DNA from: Knoellia sp. Soil729
GTDB taxonomy: Bacteria > Actinomycetota > Actinomycetes > Actinomycetales > Dermatophilaceae
Length of the DNA: 60,696 nt
Reading direction: 5' to 3'
Assembly (NCBI RefSeq): GCF_001427985.1
Contig: NZ_LMSA01000002.1
Span: 603,865 to 664,560 of the forward strand
Positions 7,845-16,764 of the stretch are shown one piece after another (position 1 is the stretch's first letter; the number at the start of each line of letters is the position of its first letter). The notes below the pieces were generated by a model. That model made no database searches, was not told where the DNA came from, and saw only the letters and a program-made list of their open reading frames with translations. Both the position numbers and the translations under genes were made by a program.

Positions 7845-8729
7845 ATGGCCACGTTCCAACAGTGGGTCGCCGGTGCGCGCCCTCGTACGCTCTTTGCCGC
7901 CGTGGCTCCCGTCATCATCGGCACGGCAGCCGCCGCCCAGCACTCCGAGCCCAGCTACGCGATCGCCATCCTCGCCGGCGTCGTGGCCCTCGCCCTGCAG
8001 ATCGGCGTGAACTACGCCAACGACTACTCAGACGGCATCCGCGGCACCGACGACTCGCGCGTGGGGCCGGTGCGCCTCGTCGGGCAGAGGCTGGCCCGGC
8101 CCGAGAGCGTCAAGGCAGCGGCGTTCCTCACGTTCGGTTTCGCGGCGATCGTCGGGCTGGCGCTCGTCGCCATCGCCGAGGCGTGGTGGCTGCTTCCCCT
8201 CGGCATCGCCTCGATCGTGGCGGCATGGAAGTACACCGGCGGCGACAACCCTTACGGCTACATGGGGCTCGGCGAGATCTTCGTCTTCGTGTTCTTCGGC
8301 CTCGTCGCCACGCTCGGAACGATGTATGCCGAGACCGGAACCCTCACATGGTTCGCCGTGGCTGCGGCCGTCGGGGTCGGCGCCATCGCCTCGGCGATCC
8401 TCGTCGCCAACAACCTGCGTGACATCCCGACCGACAGCGAGACCGGCAAGCACACGCTGGCCGTGCGTCTGGGCGACCGGGGCACCCGCTACCTCTGGCT
8501 GGGGCTCATCGTCACCAGCGTTCTCGCCGTCGGCGTCATGGCGATCTGGCAGCTGTGGGCCCTGCTCGGGCTGGTCGCGGTGCTCACGATCTACCGGGGA
8601 ACCCAGGTGGTCATGGGCGGCGCCCAGGGGCGCCAGCTCGTGCCGGTGCTGGGCTCGACCGGCAAGTACGAGCTGGCCTACGCGGTCGCCGTCTTCGCGG
8701 GAGTCCTCATCGCGCGCACCATTGCCTGA
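7845..8729 (+). CDS. menA: 1,4-Dihydroxy-2-naphthoate polyprenyltransferase
   Basis: A 294-residue UbiA-family membrane prenyltransferase that attaches the polyprenyl chain to DHNA, making demethylmenaquinone. The first Asp-rich motif is NYANDYSDGIRGTDD and the second region is NNLRDIPTDSETGKHTLAVRLG; about eight hydrophobic segments follow the UbiA pattern. ATG 7845 follows the PLDc_N gene by 12 nt. It is the last + strand men gene here; menD and menF/menH are not in the window. Confidence 0.95.
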   Translation: MATFQQWVAGARPRTLFAAVAPVIIGTAAAAQHSEPSYAIAILAGVVALALQIGVNYANDYSDGIRGTDDSRVGPVRLVGQRLARPESVKAAAFLTFGFAAIVGLALVAIAEAWWLLPLGIASIVAAWKYTGGDNPYGYMGLGEIFVFVFFGLVATLGTMYAETGTLTWFAVAAAVGVGAIASAILVANNLRDIPTDSETGKHTLAVRLGDRGTRYLWLGLIVTSVLAVGVMAIWQLWALLGLVAVLTIYRGTQVVMGGAQGRQLVPVLGSTGKYELAYAVAVFAGVLIARTIA

Positions 8730-8765
8730 GCCCGCGCGCAACCCCACGTCCCGTCAGACGCGGGC
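8730..8765 (+). terminator. Possible terminator after menA
   Basis: Inverted repeat GCCCGCG (8730-8736) and CGCGGGC (8759-8765), starting right at the menA stop, with a 22-nt loop and no T run. Weak. Confidence 0.3.
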
Positions 8766-8897
8766 ACTGGGCCGCCCCTGACAGGACACACCTCAGCACG
8801 CCTCGGCCTGTCCACAGGACGCAGCTGAGCCGTCGACTGTCCACAGGCACCCTCGCGCCGCTGGAGTCGAGGCGGCCGAGCAGCCACCCTCATCCGT
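8766..8897. promoter_or_regulatory. Upstream region of the DUF559 gene with two DnaA-box-like CTGTCCACA sites
   Basis: CTGTCCACA occurs at 8808-8816 and 8837-8845, and again inverted (TGTGGACAG) at 9103-9111 inside the next gene. Each differs by one base from the actinobacterial DnaA box TTGTCCACA. No clear promoter hexamer was found for the gene at 8898. Confidence 0.35.
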
Positions 8898-9818
8898 ATG
8901 TCCCGCACGAGATCGACCGAACGACAGCGCCTCGCCGCTGAGCTCGCCGCCGACCACGATGGCGTCGTCCATCGGGCCGATCTCCGTGGTCTGGGCGTCT
9001 CGCGGCACGAGGTGCGCGTCGAGGTGGAAGCAGAGCGCTGGGTGTGCGTCGGCCGGAACACCGTGCGCATCCTCGCCGTCGGGACAGGCCTGCGTGCCCC
9101 ACTGTGGACAGCAGTGTGGGAGAGCGGCTGCGGCGCGGTTCTCGATGGGGCAGCCGCCCTCGTCGCGCAGGGGATGAAGGGGTTCGACCTCGCCACCATC
9201 GATGTGGCACTGCCCAAAAGCGCGAGGGTCCACCCCCTCAGCGGCGTCACGCCACATCTACGCCGGGACCTGGGACCGGTCATGGGCTCGGGTCTGCCCC
9301 GGACTCGCCCGGAGAACGCCCTCATCCGCGCTGCACAGTGGGCGCGGTCGGATCGGCAGGCGGCCCTGCTCGTCTGCCTCCCAGTGCAGCAGCGACTGGT
9401 GCGGCCGGCCGATGTACTCGCAGCGTGGGCTGCGGTGCAGCGATCCCCCCGCAGGGTGCTGATCGGCTCGGTGCTCCGAGACGTCTGCGACGGCGCCCAC
9501 TCGCTGGGAGAGCTCGACTTCGCTGGGTGGTGTCGTGCCTACGGCTTGCCGCCACCTCGACGGCAGTCCGTGCGCGTATCACCCACGGGGAGGGTGTACC
9601 TCGACGTGGAGTGGGATGGCCTCGTCGTCGAGATCGACGGGGGCCACCACTTGGCGGGGCTCAACCCCATGGACGACGCGCTGCGTGCCAACGAGGTCGT
9701 GCTCGACGGCACACCCGTACTGCGGTTGCCCGTGCTGGGGCTGCGGCTGCAACCGGAGGCCTTCATGGCGCAGGTCCGGCGGGCAGTCGAGCGCTATGTC
9801 CTGCCAAGTGCGGCCTAG
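8898..9818 (+). CDS. Orphan winged-helix + DUF559 nuclease-like protein (AbiEi-type N-terminus)
   Basis: 306 residues. The N-terminal 60 residues (LAAELAADHDGVVHRADLRGLG, HEVRVEVEAERW) match the AbiEi-like winged-helix found in many actinobacterial proteins. The C-terminal 100 residues carry a PD-(D/E)XK-like core: GELDFAGWCRAYGL, then YLDVEWDGLVVEIDGGHH, where E/D, D and E-x-D would bind metal, followed by RLPVLGLRL. This is the DUF559 (Vsr/MutH-like) fold. No methylase or toxin partner is adjacent. It is paralogous in architecture to the gene at 41848-42771. The gene ends inside a 12-bp perfect palindrome. Function unknown; DNA nicking or mobile-element defence are possibilities only. Confidence 0.8.
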   Translation: MSRTRSTERQRLAAELAADHDGVVHRADLRGLGVSRHEVRVEVEAERWVCVGRNTVRILAVGTGLRAPLWTAVWESGCGAVLDGAAALVAQGMKGFDLATIDVALPKSARVHPLSGVTPHLRRDLGPVMGSGLPRTRPENALIRAAQWARSDRQAALLVCLPVQQRLVRPADVLAAWAAVQRSPRRVLIGSVLRDVCDGAHSLGELDFAGWCRAYGLPPPRRQSVRVSPTGRVYLDVEWDGLVVEIDGGHHLAGLNPMDDALRANEVVLDGTPVLRLPVLGLRLQPEAFMAQVRRAVERYVLPSAA

Positions 9819-9838
9819 GACCCGCGCTTGGCAGGACA
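9797..9838. terminator. Palindrome over the 3' end of the DUF559 gene
   Basis: TGTCCTGCCAAG (9797-9808) and CTTGGCAGGACA (9827-9838) pair perfectly over 12 bp; an inner GCGG/CCGC pair can extend the stem. The left arm encodes the last residues of the gene. It lies between convergent genes and can serve as a bidirectional terminator, without a T run. Confidence 0.6.
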
Positions 9839-9854
9839 CAACGCCGCGCGCGGG

Positions 9855-10184
9855 TCAGCGGAAGTCGGTGTCCGGGTCGGTCCTGCTCGCCGGCTGGGCG
9901 GGGTGGGGCGCCGTCGAGTGCTCGACCTCCGCGTCCTCGGCGGCCTCGTCGGCGCCTTCGGCCCGCTTGTGCTCCAGACGGCGGTCGACGCGCGACGCGA
10001 TGTCGGCCGAGGCCCGCTGACGGAACGGCTTGAGCACAACTGCCGAGATCAGGAGTGACGCGAACGCGGCGATGATGACGGCGAGGACCTGGTCCTCGCG
10101 GTCGCGCAGGCCGAGCAACCAGACCAGCGACAGACAGCCGATGAAGACCATCGTCCGCAGGATCAGGTAGCGCACCATGGCCAT
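9855..10184 (-). CDS. DUF4229 small membrane protein
   Basis: 109 residues: two membrane helices (YLILRTMVFIGCLSLVWLLGL and QVLAVIIAAFASLLISAVVL), then a basic segment (KPFRQRASADIASRVDRRLEHK) and an acidic/polar tail (EGADEAAEDAEVEH). This is the DUF4229 layout. ATG 10184 lies 1 nt after the ccsB stop; ATG 10178 is an alternative. It is the last gene of the cytochrome c maturation operon, as in other actinobacteria. Its role is unknown. Confidence 0.8.
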   Translation of the reverse strand: MAMVRYLILRTMVFIGCLSLVWLLGLRDREDQVLAVIIAAFASLLISAVVLKPFRQRASADIASRVDRRLEHKRAEGADEAAEDAEVEHSTAPHPAQPASRTDPDTDFR

Positions 10185-10185
10185 G

Positions 10186-11199
10186 TCAGAGGCCCGAGTA
10201 GGAGTGCTGGCCGACGAAGTACACGTTGACCACGGCGTAGTTGATGATGATGCACGCGAAGCCCGCGACGGCCACCCAGGTCGCTGCCTGCCGGCGCCAG
10301 CCGCGCGTCACCCGAGCGTGCAGGTAGGCCGCGTAGACGACCCAGATGATGAAGGTCCAGACCTCCTTGGGGTCCCAGTTCCAGTAGGAGCCCCACGCCT
10401 GACGCGCCCAGATGGCGCCGGCGATGACGGTGAACGTCCACAGCGGGAACGCGATGATGTGCAGCCCGTAGGCAAGCCGCTCGAGCACGCGTGGCTCGGG
10501 CAGCGCACGCAGCACCCGTGGCCCCCCGCCCCCGGTGCCGAAGTGGTCCTTGGCGAGGTAGAGCGCGGCGATGACGAAGCCGACGGCGAAGAGCCCGACC
10601 GAGATGGTCGCCACGGTGACGTGGATGATCAGCCAGACGCTCTTGAGCGAGGGCATGAGCTCAGCGGCCTCGGTGTACCAGACCGTGTTGGCGAGCCCGA
10701 GCAGGATGAGGACCGGCGCGACGACGAAGACGCCGAGCCAGCGCAGGTCACGACGCAGACCGGAAACTACGAAGACGACCATCGTGAACAGCGCCGCGGC
10801 AACCCCGAACTCGAACATGTTGCCCAGCGGCCAGCGCTCCACCGAGGCCCCGCGCAGGGCGGCGGAGGCGAAGAGCAGCACCGTGCCGAGCAGGGCCAGG
10901 GTCTGGGCGATGCCACCGGCCTTGCGCGCCCGCAGCGGCACCTCGGCGTCAGGGGCCGCCGAGGGTGTGGAGCGCTCGGCCACCGAGGAGCCCGGAGCCG
11001 ACCCACCACCGGCGGCGGCCACCAGCTCGCGGTCGCCCGCGGTGACGGTCGCGTTCTCGTCGGAGGACTCACCCGCCGCGTCGCGCGAGGGCAGCAGCCC
11101 GGCGAGGTAGCCGGCATACCCGAGCATGGACAGCGTCAGGACGGCCATCGCCGAATAGAGGCTGAGGTTGGCATAGGTCGCCAGGTTCTCGTGCGTCAC
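10186..11199 (-). CDS. ccsB: Cytochrome c biogenesis protein CcsB/CcsA (haem handling)
   Basis: A 337-residue CcmC/CcsA-family integral membrane protein. The haem-handling tryptophan-rich signature WGSYWNWDPKEVWTFIIWVVYAAYLHAR is present, flanked by helices with conserved His (SLKSVWLIIHVTVA; RLAYGLHIIAFPLW; FVGQHSYSGL). With ResB it forms the system II cytochrome c synthase that delivers haem across the membrane. An 80-residue polar insert follows the first helix. GTG 11199 overlaps the resB stop in a GTGA arrangement, indicating translational coupling. Confidence 0.92.
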   Translation of the reverse strand: MTHENLATYANLSLYSAMAVLTLSMLGYAGYLAGLLPSRDAAGESSDENATVTAGDRELVAAAGGGSAPGSSVAERSTPSAAPDAEVPLRARKAGGIAQTLALLGTVLLFASAALRGASVERWPLGNMFEFGVAAALFTMVVFVVSGLRRDLRWLGVFVVAPVLILLGLANTVWYTEAAELMPSLKSVWLIIHVTVATISVGLFAVGFVIAALYLAKDHFGTGGGGPRVLRALPEPRVLERLAYGLHIIAFPLWTFTVIAGAIWARQAWGSYWNWDPKEVWTFIIWVVYAAYLHARVTRGWRRQAATWVAVAGFACIIINYAVVNVYFVGQHSYSGL

Positions 11200-12785
11200 G
11201 TGCGTCGTTCCTTCAGTCGCGTGAGGACATCGTCCAGGAGCTCGTCCATGCCCTCGTCGTCGTCCTTGGCCAGGCCGCCGACACTCACTACGGTACGGCC
11301 CTGTTGCTCGGCGGGCGCAACCCGCACGAAGACCCGGCGCCGACGGATGGTCAGCGACAGGATGAGCCCCAGCAGCGCAGCCAGCGCCGAGACCAGCGTG
11401 AGCTCCTTGCCGGGGTCGTTGCGGATGGAGATCCCGGCGAAGCGCTCGACCCCGTCGAAGGTGATCGTGCCCTGCCCACCGGGCAGCGTGTACGTCTGGC
11501 CCGGGGTCAGCCAGATGCGCAGGAGGTCTGTGCCCTCCTTGTTCTTGAGCTGGGTCATGCCCGAGGTGTCGAGCGAGTAGACCGACTGCGGCCGCCCGCC
11601 CGGGAAGAGCGTGCCCTCGAACGCCGAGAGCGCGAGCGCCGGCTCGAGCGCGTCCGGGAAGATCGAGTGCGGGCCCTGCTTGTCGAGCACCGCCGTCGGC
11701 AGGAACAGCCCGGCGAACCCGAGCTGCTTGCCCGCCGGCCCGGCCCCGGCGACCTTGACCGCACCCACCGACGTGTAGTTGTTGTCCTGCGCGAGGAACG
11801 GCGTCGCGTCGGAGTAGGTCACGTTGCCCTGGGCGTCCTTGACGGTGATGTGCGGCGCGTAGCCGTTGCCGAGCAGGAACGCCGTGCCACCACCGGTCTC
11901 CAGCGGGCCGTTGACCCGGATGACCTTCTTCTCGACCTTGGCTCCTGGCGCCTTCTGGAAGTCGACGTATGCCGTGAAGTCCCGTGGCGAGCCGAACTGG
12001 CCCTTGCCCTTGACGTCCCTCTCGAACTGCGCGTCGAAGCGGGTGAGCTTCATCGTGAACGGGGTGAAGTCGGCGGGGTCGACGAGGGGGCCCGGGCTCA
12101 GCGTGTCGAAGCGGGCCGCCGTGTTGGCGAAGGTCTGCCCCACCGGGAGGATGACGTCGCCCTTCCACCCGAAGAGGTGCCCGAAGGCCACGCCCAGGAT
12201 GACCCCGATGAGCGAGAGGTGGAACAGGAGGTTGCCGGTCTCCTTGAGGTAGCCCTTCTCGGCGGAGACCGTGGTGTCGTCGTGCGAGTGGGTGCGGAAC
12301 CGGCCGGACCTCAGCGCACCCCGGACGTCCTCGAGCACCTCCTCCGGCGAACCGTCGAGCGTCACCGACTCGTGAGCGGCCAAGCGCTCCAACCGCTTCG
12401 GCGCGCGCGGCGGCTGGGAACGCATCGCCTTCCAGTGGACCTTGGACCGCGGCAGCACGCAGCCGACGAGCGAGACGAAGAGCAGCAGGTAGATGGCGGC
12501 GAACCACGGCGAGGCATAGACCTCGAAGAAGCCGAGCCGGTCCAGGATCGGGCCGGCGGTCTCGTGCTGGGCGATCCACTCCGTCGTGCGCACGACGTTG
12601 ATCGAGCGCTGGGGGAAGATCGAGCCCGGCAGCGCGGCGACGGCGAGCAGGAGCAGCAGGAAGAGCGCGGTGCGCATCGAGGTGAGCTGCCGCCACGCAA
12701 AGCGGAGCATCCCGAGAGCGCCCAGCGTGGGCTGGGTGATGTCGTCGTCGCGGCGGGGGTCGTTGGGCTGGGTGGACAGGCTCAT
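11196..12785 (-). CDS. resB: Cytochrome c biogenesis protein ResB
   Basis: A 529-residue ResB/Ccs1 protein, partner of CcsB. Three N-terminal membrane helices (MRTALFLLLLLAVAALPGS; FAAIYLLLFVSLVGCVLPRSKVHW; NLLFHLSLIGVILGVAFGHLFG) are followed by a large extracytoplasmic domain and a last helix (LVSALAALLGLILSLTIRRRRVFVRV). PGSIFPQRSIN and KGYLKETGNLLFHLSL are family signatures. ATG 12785 overlaps the ccdA stop (ATGA), so translation is coupled along resA-ccdA-resB-ccsB. Confidence 0.93.
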   Translation of the reverse strand: MSLSTQPNDPRRDDDITQPTLGALGMLRFAWRQLTSMRTALFLLLLLAVAALPGSIFPQRSINVVRTTEWIAQHETAGPILDRLGFFEVYASPWFAAIYLLLFVSLVGCVLPRSKVHWKAMRSQPPRAPKRLERLAAHESVTLDGSPEEVLEDVRGALRSGRFRTHSHDDTTVSAEKGYLKETGNLLFHLSLIGVILGVAFGHLFGWKGDVILPVGQTFANTAARFDTLSPGPLVDPADFTPFTMKLTRFDAQFERDVKGKGQFGSPRDFTAYVDFQKAPGAKVEKKVIRVNGPLETGGGTAFLLGNGYAPHITVKDAQGNVTYSDATPFLAQDNNYTSVGAVKVAGAGPAGKQLGFAGLFLPTAVLDKQGPHSIFPDALEPALALSAFEGTLFPGGRPQSVYSLDTSGMTQLKNKEGTDLLRIWLTPGQTYTLPGGQGTITFDGVERFAGISIRNDPGKELTLVSALAALLGLILSLTIRRRRVFVRVAPAEQQGRTVVSVGGLAKDDDEGMDELLDDVLTRLKERRT

Positions 12786-13534
12786 CAGAGCGCCACCTCG
12801 AACCCGTTGATCAGCTCGGTCTGGACCCAGCGCATGAGGTCCTCCCAGACACCCGTGACGAGGAGGATGCCGATGGCGATGAGGAACCCGCCGCCGACGA
12901 CCTGCACCGCGCGGTGGTGACGACGCACCCACGTTGACGCCCGGTCGAACCGCTCCAGGCCAGCCGCCGCAAGGATGAACGGCAGCCCCAGGCCCAGTGC
13001 ATAGGCGGTCGCCAGGGTGACGGCACGCCCTTGGCTCGGGTCCGTCACCGATGCCGACATCGCGAGCACGGCTCCGAGCGTGGGGCTGGTGCAGGGCGCC
13101 CAGCCGAGGGCGAACACCGCACCGAGCACGGGAGCGCCGAGCAGGCCGGCGCGCGGCCGCCACTTCGGGCCGAACTGGCGCTGCGAACCGGCGCCGGCCC
13201 CCACCCCGAGGAAGACGAGGCCCATGAGGATGACCAGCACTCCTCCCACCCGCATGAGCACCTGCCGGTGCTCGGTGAGGGCGCGCCCGAGCGAGGCGAC
13301 GAAGAGGAACATGAGGATGAAGACGACGGTGAACCCGAGGACGAACAGCAGGGCACCCAACACCATGCGGCCGCGCGAGCGCTGCTCGAGCGCCGTGTCG
13401 CTCAGCCCGGTGACGTAGCCGAGGAAGCCGGGCACGAGGGGCAGCACGCACGGTGACGCGAACGAGACGAGCCCGGCGAGCGCCGCCACGAGGACGGCGA
13501 GCGGCAGGGCTCCAGAAGCGATCGTGTCGGTCAT
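12785..13534 (-). CDS. ccdA: Thiol:disulfide carrier CcdA
   Basis: A 249-residue six-helix DsbD/CcdA membrane protein that passes electrons from cytosolic thioredoxin to extracytoplasmic ResA. The two redox cysteines sit in FASPCVLPLVPGFLGYV and GWAPCTSPTLGAVLA, both with the family's Pro context. Short polar loops separate the six hydrophobic segments. ATG 13534 lies 10 nt after the resA stop. Confidence 0.94.
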   Translation of the reverse strand: MTDTIASGALPLAVLVAALAGLVSFASPCVLPLVPGFLGYVTGLSDTALEQRSRGRMVLGALLFVLGFTVVFILMFLFVASLGRALTEHRQVLMRVGGVLVILMGLVFLGVGAGAGSQRQFGPKWRPRAGLLGAPVLGAVFALGWAPCTSPTLGAVLAMSASVTDPSQGRAVTLATAYALGLGLPFILAAAGLERFDRASTWVRRHHRAVQVVGGGFLIAIGILLVTGVWEDLMRWVQTELINGFEVAL

Positions 13535-13544
13535 CGGCGTCGCG

Positions 13545-14165
13545 TCAGGAGGCGAGCACGTCGTCGATGAGGCCGCGCAGCGTCGTCTCGGTCACGGCTC
13601 CGTTGGCGCGGGCGGCGACCCGGCCCTCGCGGTCGAGGATGAGGGTCGACGGAGGGCTCGTCGGGGCCTGGCGCCCGAAGGCGAGGATGAGCACGCCCGA
13701 CTCGTCGCTCAGGCTGGGGTAGGTCATCTTCTGGGTGCGCACGAACGCCGCACCGCGCTGGGCGTCCTCCCGGAAGTCGATGCCCATGAACTGCACCGGC
13801 TTCTTCTGCGCCTGGACGTCGGTCCAGACCTTCTCGAGTGCGGGGACCTCCTCGATGCAGGGCGGGCACCACGAACCCCAGAGGTTGACCACGACGACCT
13901 GCTTGCCGCGCTCCGACGCGCTCGACCACTGGCGGCCGTCGAGGGTCGTGCCCTCGAGCGTGACCGGCTCGAGCCGCTTGTCGACCGGGATCTGCTCGAT
14001 CGCACCGTTGCCGGCGATGTAGCCCTTCTGGTCACCCTTCTTGGCCTGCTCCGCGATGGAGTTGGGGTCCGAGGAGCAGGCCCCAAGCGTGGCCAGGGCG
14101 GCGGCAGAGGCGAGGGCCAGAGCGGCACGCCGCGACACGGCATACCGAGGGATTGCAGGGGTCAT
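13545..14165 (-). CDS. resA: TlpA/ResA-like thioredoxin lipoprotein
   Basis: 206 residues. The N-terminus has a twin-arginine-like SRRAALALASAAALATLGAC with the lipobox cysteine at residue 30, so the protein is probably a membrane-anchored, externally facing lipoprotein. The thioredoxin domain carries VVVNLWGSWCPPCIEEVPAL with the WCPPC active site, then GIDFREDAQRG and SPPSTLILDREGRV with the cis-Pro region. It reduces apocytochrome c haem-binding cysteines. ATG 14165 overlaps the stop of the phosphatase gene upstream. Confidence 0.92.
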   Translation of the reverse strand: MTPAIPRYAVSRRAALALASAAALATLGACSSDPNSIAEQAKKGDQKGYIAGNGAIEQIPVDKRLEPVTLEGTTLDGRQWSSASERGKQVVVVNLWGSWCPPCIEEVPALEKVWTDVQAQKKPVQFMGIDFREDAQRGAAFVRTQKMTYPSLSDESGVLILAFGRQAPTSPPSTLILDREGRVAARANGAVTETTLRGLIDDVLAS

Positions 14166-14824
14166 GCACCGGCTCCCGAGTGGGCGAGCGGAAGCAGGGC
14201 GGCGGCCGGCTCGCTGTAGGCAAGCGACTCGAGCTCGTTCCCGCGGTAGGTCAAGGAGGTGAGCGAGGCCAGGGTGCACTCGCGCCGGCGCGGGTCGTGG
14301 ACGAAGCGACGCCCCTCGATGGCCAGGCGAAGCATCCAGATCGGCGCCTGGTGCGACACGATCACCGCCTCGTGCCCACGGGCCAGGTCACGCGCGGCGT
14401 CGACGGCCTGCTGCATGCGGGCGGCGAGGTCGACGTAGGGCTCACCCCAGGACGGACGCATCGGGTTGACCATGAGCTTCCAGAGCTTGGGGTCACGGAA
14501 GATGCCCTTGCCGCCGGCGACGGCCCGCCCCTCGAAGGCGTTCTCGGCCTCGAGGAGGCGCGGGTCGAGCTCGATCTCGAGGCCATGGCTCGCCGCGATC
14601 GGGGCCGCGGTCTCCTGCGCGCGCTCCAACGGGCTCGAGATCACGTGGGTGATGTCGTGGTCGGCCAGGTGCGTCGCGACGAGGTCGGCCATCTCGCGAC
14701 CCAGGGCGGAGAGGTGGAACTCGGGAAGGCGCCCATAGAGGATGCGGTCGGGGTTGTGGACCTCGCCGTGCCGCACGAGGTGCACGACCGTGCGGTCGGC
14801 TGCGATCGGGTTCCCGGCGGTCAT
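14162..14824 (-). CDS. Histidine phosphatase (phosphoglycerate-mutase-like)
   Basis: 220 residues. VVHLVRHGEVHNPDRILYGR is the catalytic RHG motif; the second His lies in EAVIVSHQAPIWMLRLA. This branch of the superfamily is a phosphatase rather than a mutase, of unknown substrate, and in actinobacteria it is regularly placed between hemL and the resA homologue. ATG 14824 is preferred over the longer frame to 14845 because a -10-like hexamer lies just upstream. Its stop overlaps the resA start, so it probably heads the cytochrome maturation operon. Confidence 0.88.
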   Translation of the reverse strand: MTAGNPIAADRTVVHLVRHGEVHNPDRILYGRLPEFHLSALGREMADLVATHLADHDITHVISSPLERAQETAAPIAASHGLEIELDPRLLEAENAFEGRAVAGGKGIFRDPKLWKLMVNPMRPSWGEPYVDLAARMQQAVDAARDLARGHEAVIVSHQAPIWMLRLAIEGRRFVHDPRRRECTLASLTSLTYRGNELESLAYSEPAAALLPLAHSGAGA

Positions 14825-14830
14825 GGGAGA

Positions 14831-14836
14831 AGTGTC
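14831..14836 (-). promoter_or_regulatory. -10-like hexamer upstream of the phosphatase gene
   Basis: GACACT on the minus strand, 6 nt before ATG 14824, placed in the 34-nt gap after hemL. Confidence 0.35.
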
Positions 14837-14858
14837 GCAAACCAACCTGAGCGTCCGA

Positions 14859-16199
14859 TCAACCGGAGTGGGCGGCCGCGCGGGCCGCTGCGGGGAGGGC
14901 GTCGAGGATCACACCCACCGCCTCCTCGTCGTGCGAACCGCTGACGAACCACGCCTCGAACGCGCTCGGCGGCAGGTGGACTCCCGACTCGAGCATGGAG
15001 TGGAAGAAGCGTCCGTATGCCGCGGTGTCCTGGTCGCGTGCCTCGTCATAGTTCGTGACCGGCGAGTCGCGGAAGAAGACCGAGAACATGGAGCCCGCCC
15101 ACTGGACGGTGTGGGCGACGCCCTCTGCGGCAAGGGCAGTACGCGCGGCGTCCGCGATGGTGTGCGCGGTGGTCTCGAGGCGGGGATAGAGCTCGTCCGT
15201 GCAGCCCCGGAGGGTGGCCAGCCCCGCGGCCGTGGCCACGGGGTTGCCGCTCAGCGTGCCGGCCTGGTAGACGGGGCCGACCGGGGCGAGGTGGGCCATG
15301 ATCTCGGTGCTCGCACCGAAGGCGGCCGCCGGGAAGCCGCCACCCATGACCTTGCCGAAGGTGAAGATGTCGGGTGCGCCACCGGCATACGGGCCCTCGA
15401 GGCCGAACCAACCGGCCTTGCTGCACCGGAAGCCGGTCATCACCTCGTCGGAGATGAGCAGGGCGCCGTGCTCACGGCTGACCCGTCGCAGGGCTTCGGT
15501 GAAGCCGCGTGCGGGCGGGACGACACCCATGTTGCCCGCGGCAGCCTCGGTGATGACGGCCGCGATCTCACCCCCGCGAGCCGCGAAGACGGCCTCCAGC
15601 GCTGCAACGTCGTTGTAGGGCAGGACGATGGTGTCGGCCGTCATCTCGGCCGGGACACCCGCGGAGTCCGGCAGGGCGAGGGTGGCCAGGCCCGAGCCCG
15701 CGGCGGCGAGCAGGGCGTCGACGTGGCCGTGGTAGCAGCCGGCGAACTTCACGATGACGGCCCGGCCGGTGACGCCCCGGGCGAGGCGGACGGCACTCAT
15801 GGTGGCCTCGGTGCCCGAGGACACGAGGCGGACCTGCTCCAACGGCTCGATGCGCGCGACGATCTCCTCGGCGAGGAGGACCTCGTTCTCGCTGGGCGTG
15901 CCGAAGGAGAAGCCCTTGGCTGCGGCCGTCCGCACGGCCTCGAGCACGTCCGGGTGGGCGTGCCCCAGGATCATCGGCCCCCAGGAGCAGAGCAGGTCGA
16001 CATATCGCTTGCCGTCGACGTCGGTGAGCCAGGGCCCCTGCGCGGAGGCGATGAACCGGGGGGTGCCGCCGACGGCCCGGAAGGCGCGCACCGGCGAGTT
16101 CACGCCGCCGGGGATGACGCGGGTGGCTCGCTCCAGCAGCGCCGCGGAGGCGGGCGCGTCGGAGTCGGGGGCGGTGGAGGGGGCAGGGCTGGGCGTCAT
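14859..16199 (-). CDS. hemL: Glutamate-1-semialdehyde 2,1-aminomutase
   Basis: A 446-residue PLP-dependent class III aminotransferase-fold enzyme that makes 5-aminolevulinate from glutamate-1-semialdehyde, the product of HemA. Signatures are [52 protein letters not shown] and the PLP lysine in [15 protein letters not shown]. It is separated from hemB-hemD-hemC-hemA by marR and yceI but belongs to the same C5 haem pathway. ATG 16199 follows a -10-like hexamer by 6 nt; the longer frame to 16244 is not needed for the fold. Confidence 0.95.
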   Translation of the reverse strand: MTPSPAPSTAPDSDAPASAALLERATRVIPGGVNSPVRAFRAVGGTPRFIASAQGPWLTDVDGKRYVDLLCSWGPMILGHAHPDVLEAVRTAAAKGFSFGTPSENEVLLAEEIVARIEPLEQVRLVSSGTEATMSAVRLARGVTGRAVIVKFAGCYHGHVDALLAAAGSGLATLALPDSAGVPAEMTADTIVLPYNDVAALEAVFAARGGEIAAVITEAAAGNMGVVPPARGFTEALRRVSREHGALLISDEVMTGFRCSKAGWFGLEGPYAGGAPDIFTFGKVMGGGFPAAAFGASTEIMAHLAPVGPVYQAGTLSGNPVATAAGLATLRGCTDELYPRLETTAHTIADAARTALAAEGVAHTVQWAGSMFSVFFRDSPVTNYDEARDQDTAAYGRFFHSMLESGVHLPPSAFEAWFVSGSHDEEAVGVILDALPAAARAAAHSG

Positions 16200-16205
16200 G
16201 CGTCC

Positions 16206-16211
16206 ATTGTC
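16206..16211 (-). promoter_or_regulatory. -10-like hexamer upstream of hemL
   Basis: GACAAT on the minus strand, 6 nt before ATG 16199. Confidence 0.4.
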
Positions 16212-16215
16212 GCGC

Positions 16216-16710
16216 TCAGGCGATCTGGTCGTCCGCCCGGGCACCCGGCACGAGGTGGGCGCGCACGACCGCGAACGCTTCGTGCAGGGCCGCCATCTGC
16301 TCGGGGGTGAGCAGGTCGATGAAGTTGCTGCGCACCGATGCGACGTGGGTGGGCGCCACGCGCTCGATCATGCGACGGCCGTCCTCGGTGAGGGCAAGGG
16401 CCACTCCCCGGCCGTCCTCGGGCGTGCGCTCTCGCCGCACCCAGCCACGCCGCTCGAGGCGCTTGGCGGTGTGCGTGACCCGGCTGCGGCTCTGGACGAT
16501 GAGGTCGGCCAGCACCGACATGCGTGCCCGGTCGCCCTCCTGCTCGGAGAGCATCGAGAGCAGCTCGTACTCCGGCAGGCTGATGCCGAACTCGGTGAGG
16601 TCGAGGTCGAGCGCCACCTGCAGCTCACGGTGGGCACGCAGATAGGCCCGCCAGGCCTGTTGCTCCTCCTGCGTCAGCCAGCGGGTCGCGGGAGTCTCCT
16701 GGGCGGCCAC
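16216..16710 (-). CDS. MarR-family transcriptional regulator
   Basis: 164 residues with the MarR winged-helix: [51 protein letters not shown] is the HTH and wing, and [23 protein letters not shown] the conserved DxR wing region. Flanking helices would form the dimer and ligand pocket. GTG 16710 has a -10 hexamer 6 nt upstream. It is divergent from yceI over a short, strikingly AT-rich gap, so yceI is the likely target along with itself. The ligand is unknown. Confidence 0.9.
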   Translation of the reverse strand: MAAQETPATRWLTQEEQQAWRAYLRAHRELQVALDLDLTEFGISLPEYELLSMLSEQEGDRARMSVLADLIVQSRSRVTHTAKRLERRGWVRRERTPEDGRGVALALTEDGRRMIERVAPTHVASVRSNFIDLLTPEQMAALHEAFAVVRAHLVPGARADDQIA

Positions 16711-16716
16711 GACCGC

Positions 16717-16722
16717 ATGCTA
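16717..16722 (-). promoter_or_regulatory. -10 hexamer of a leaderless marR promoter
   Basis: TAGCAT on the minus strand ends 6 nt before GTG 16710. Confidence 0.5.
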
Positions 16723-16764
16723 GCGAACCGTGACGACTCCCCTGCCCCGTTGCGGAAACACATC

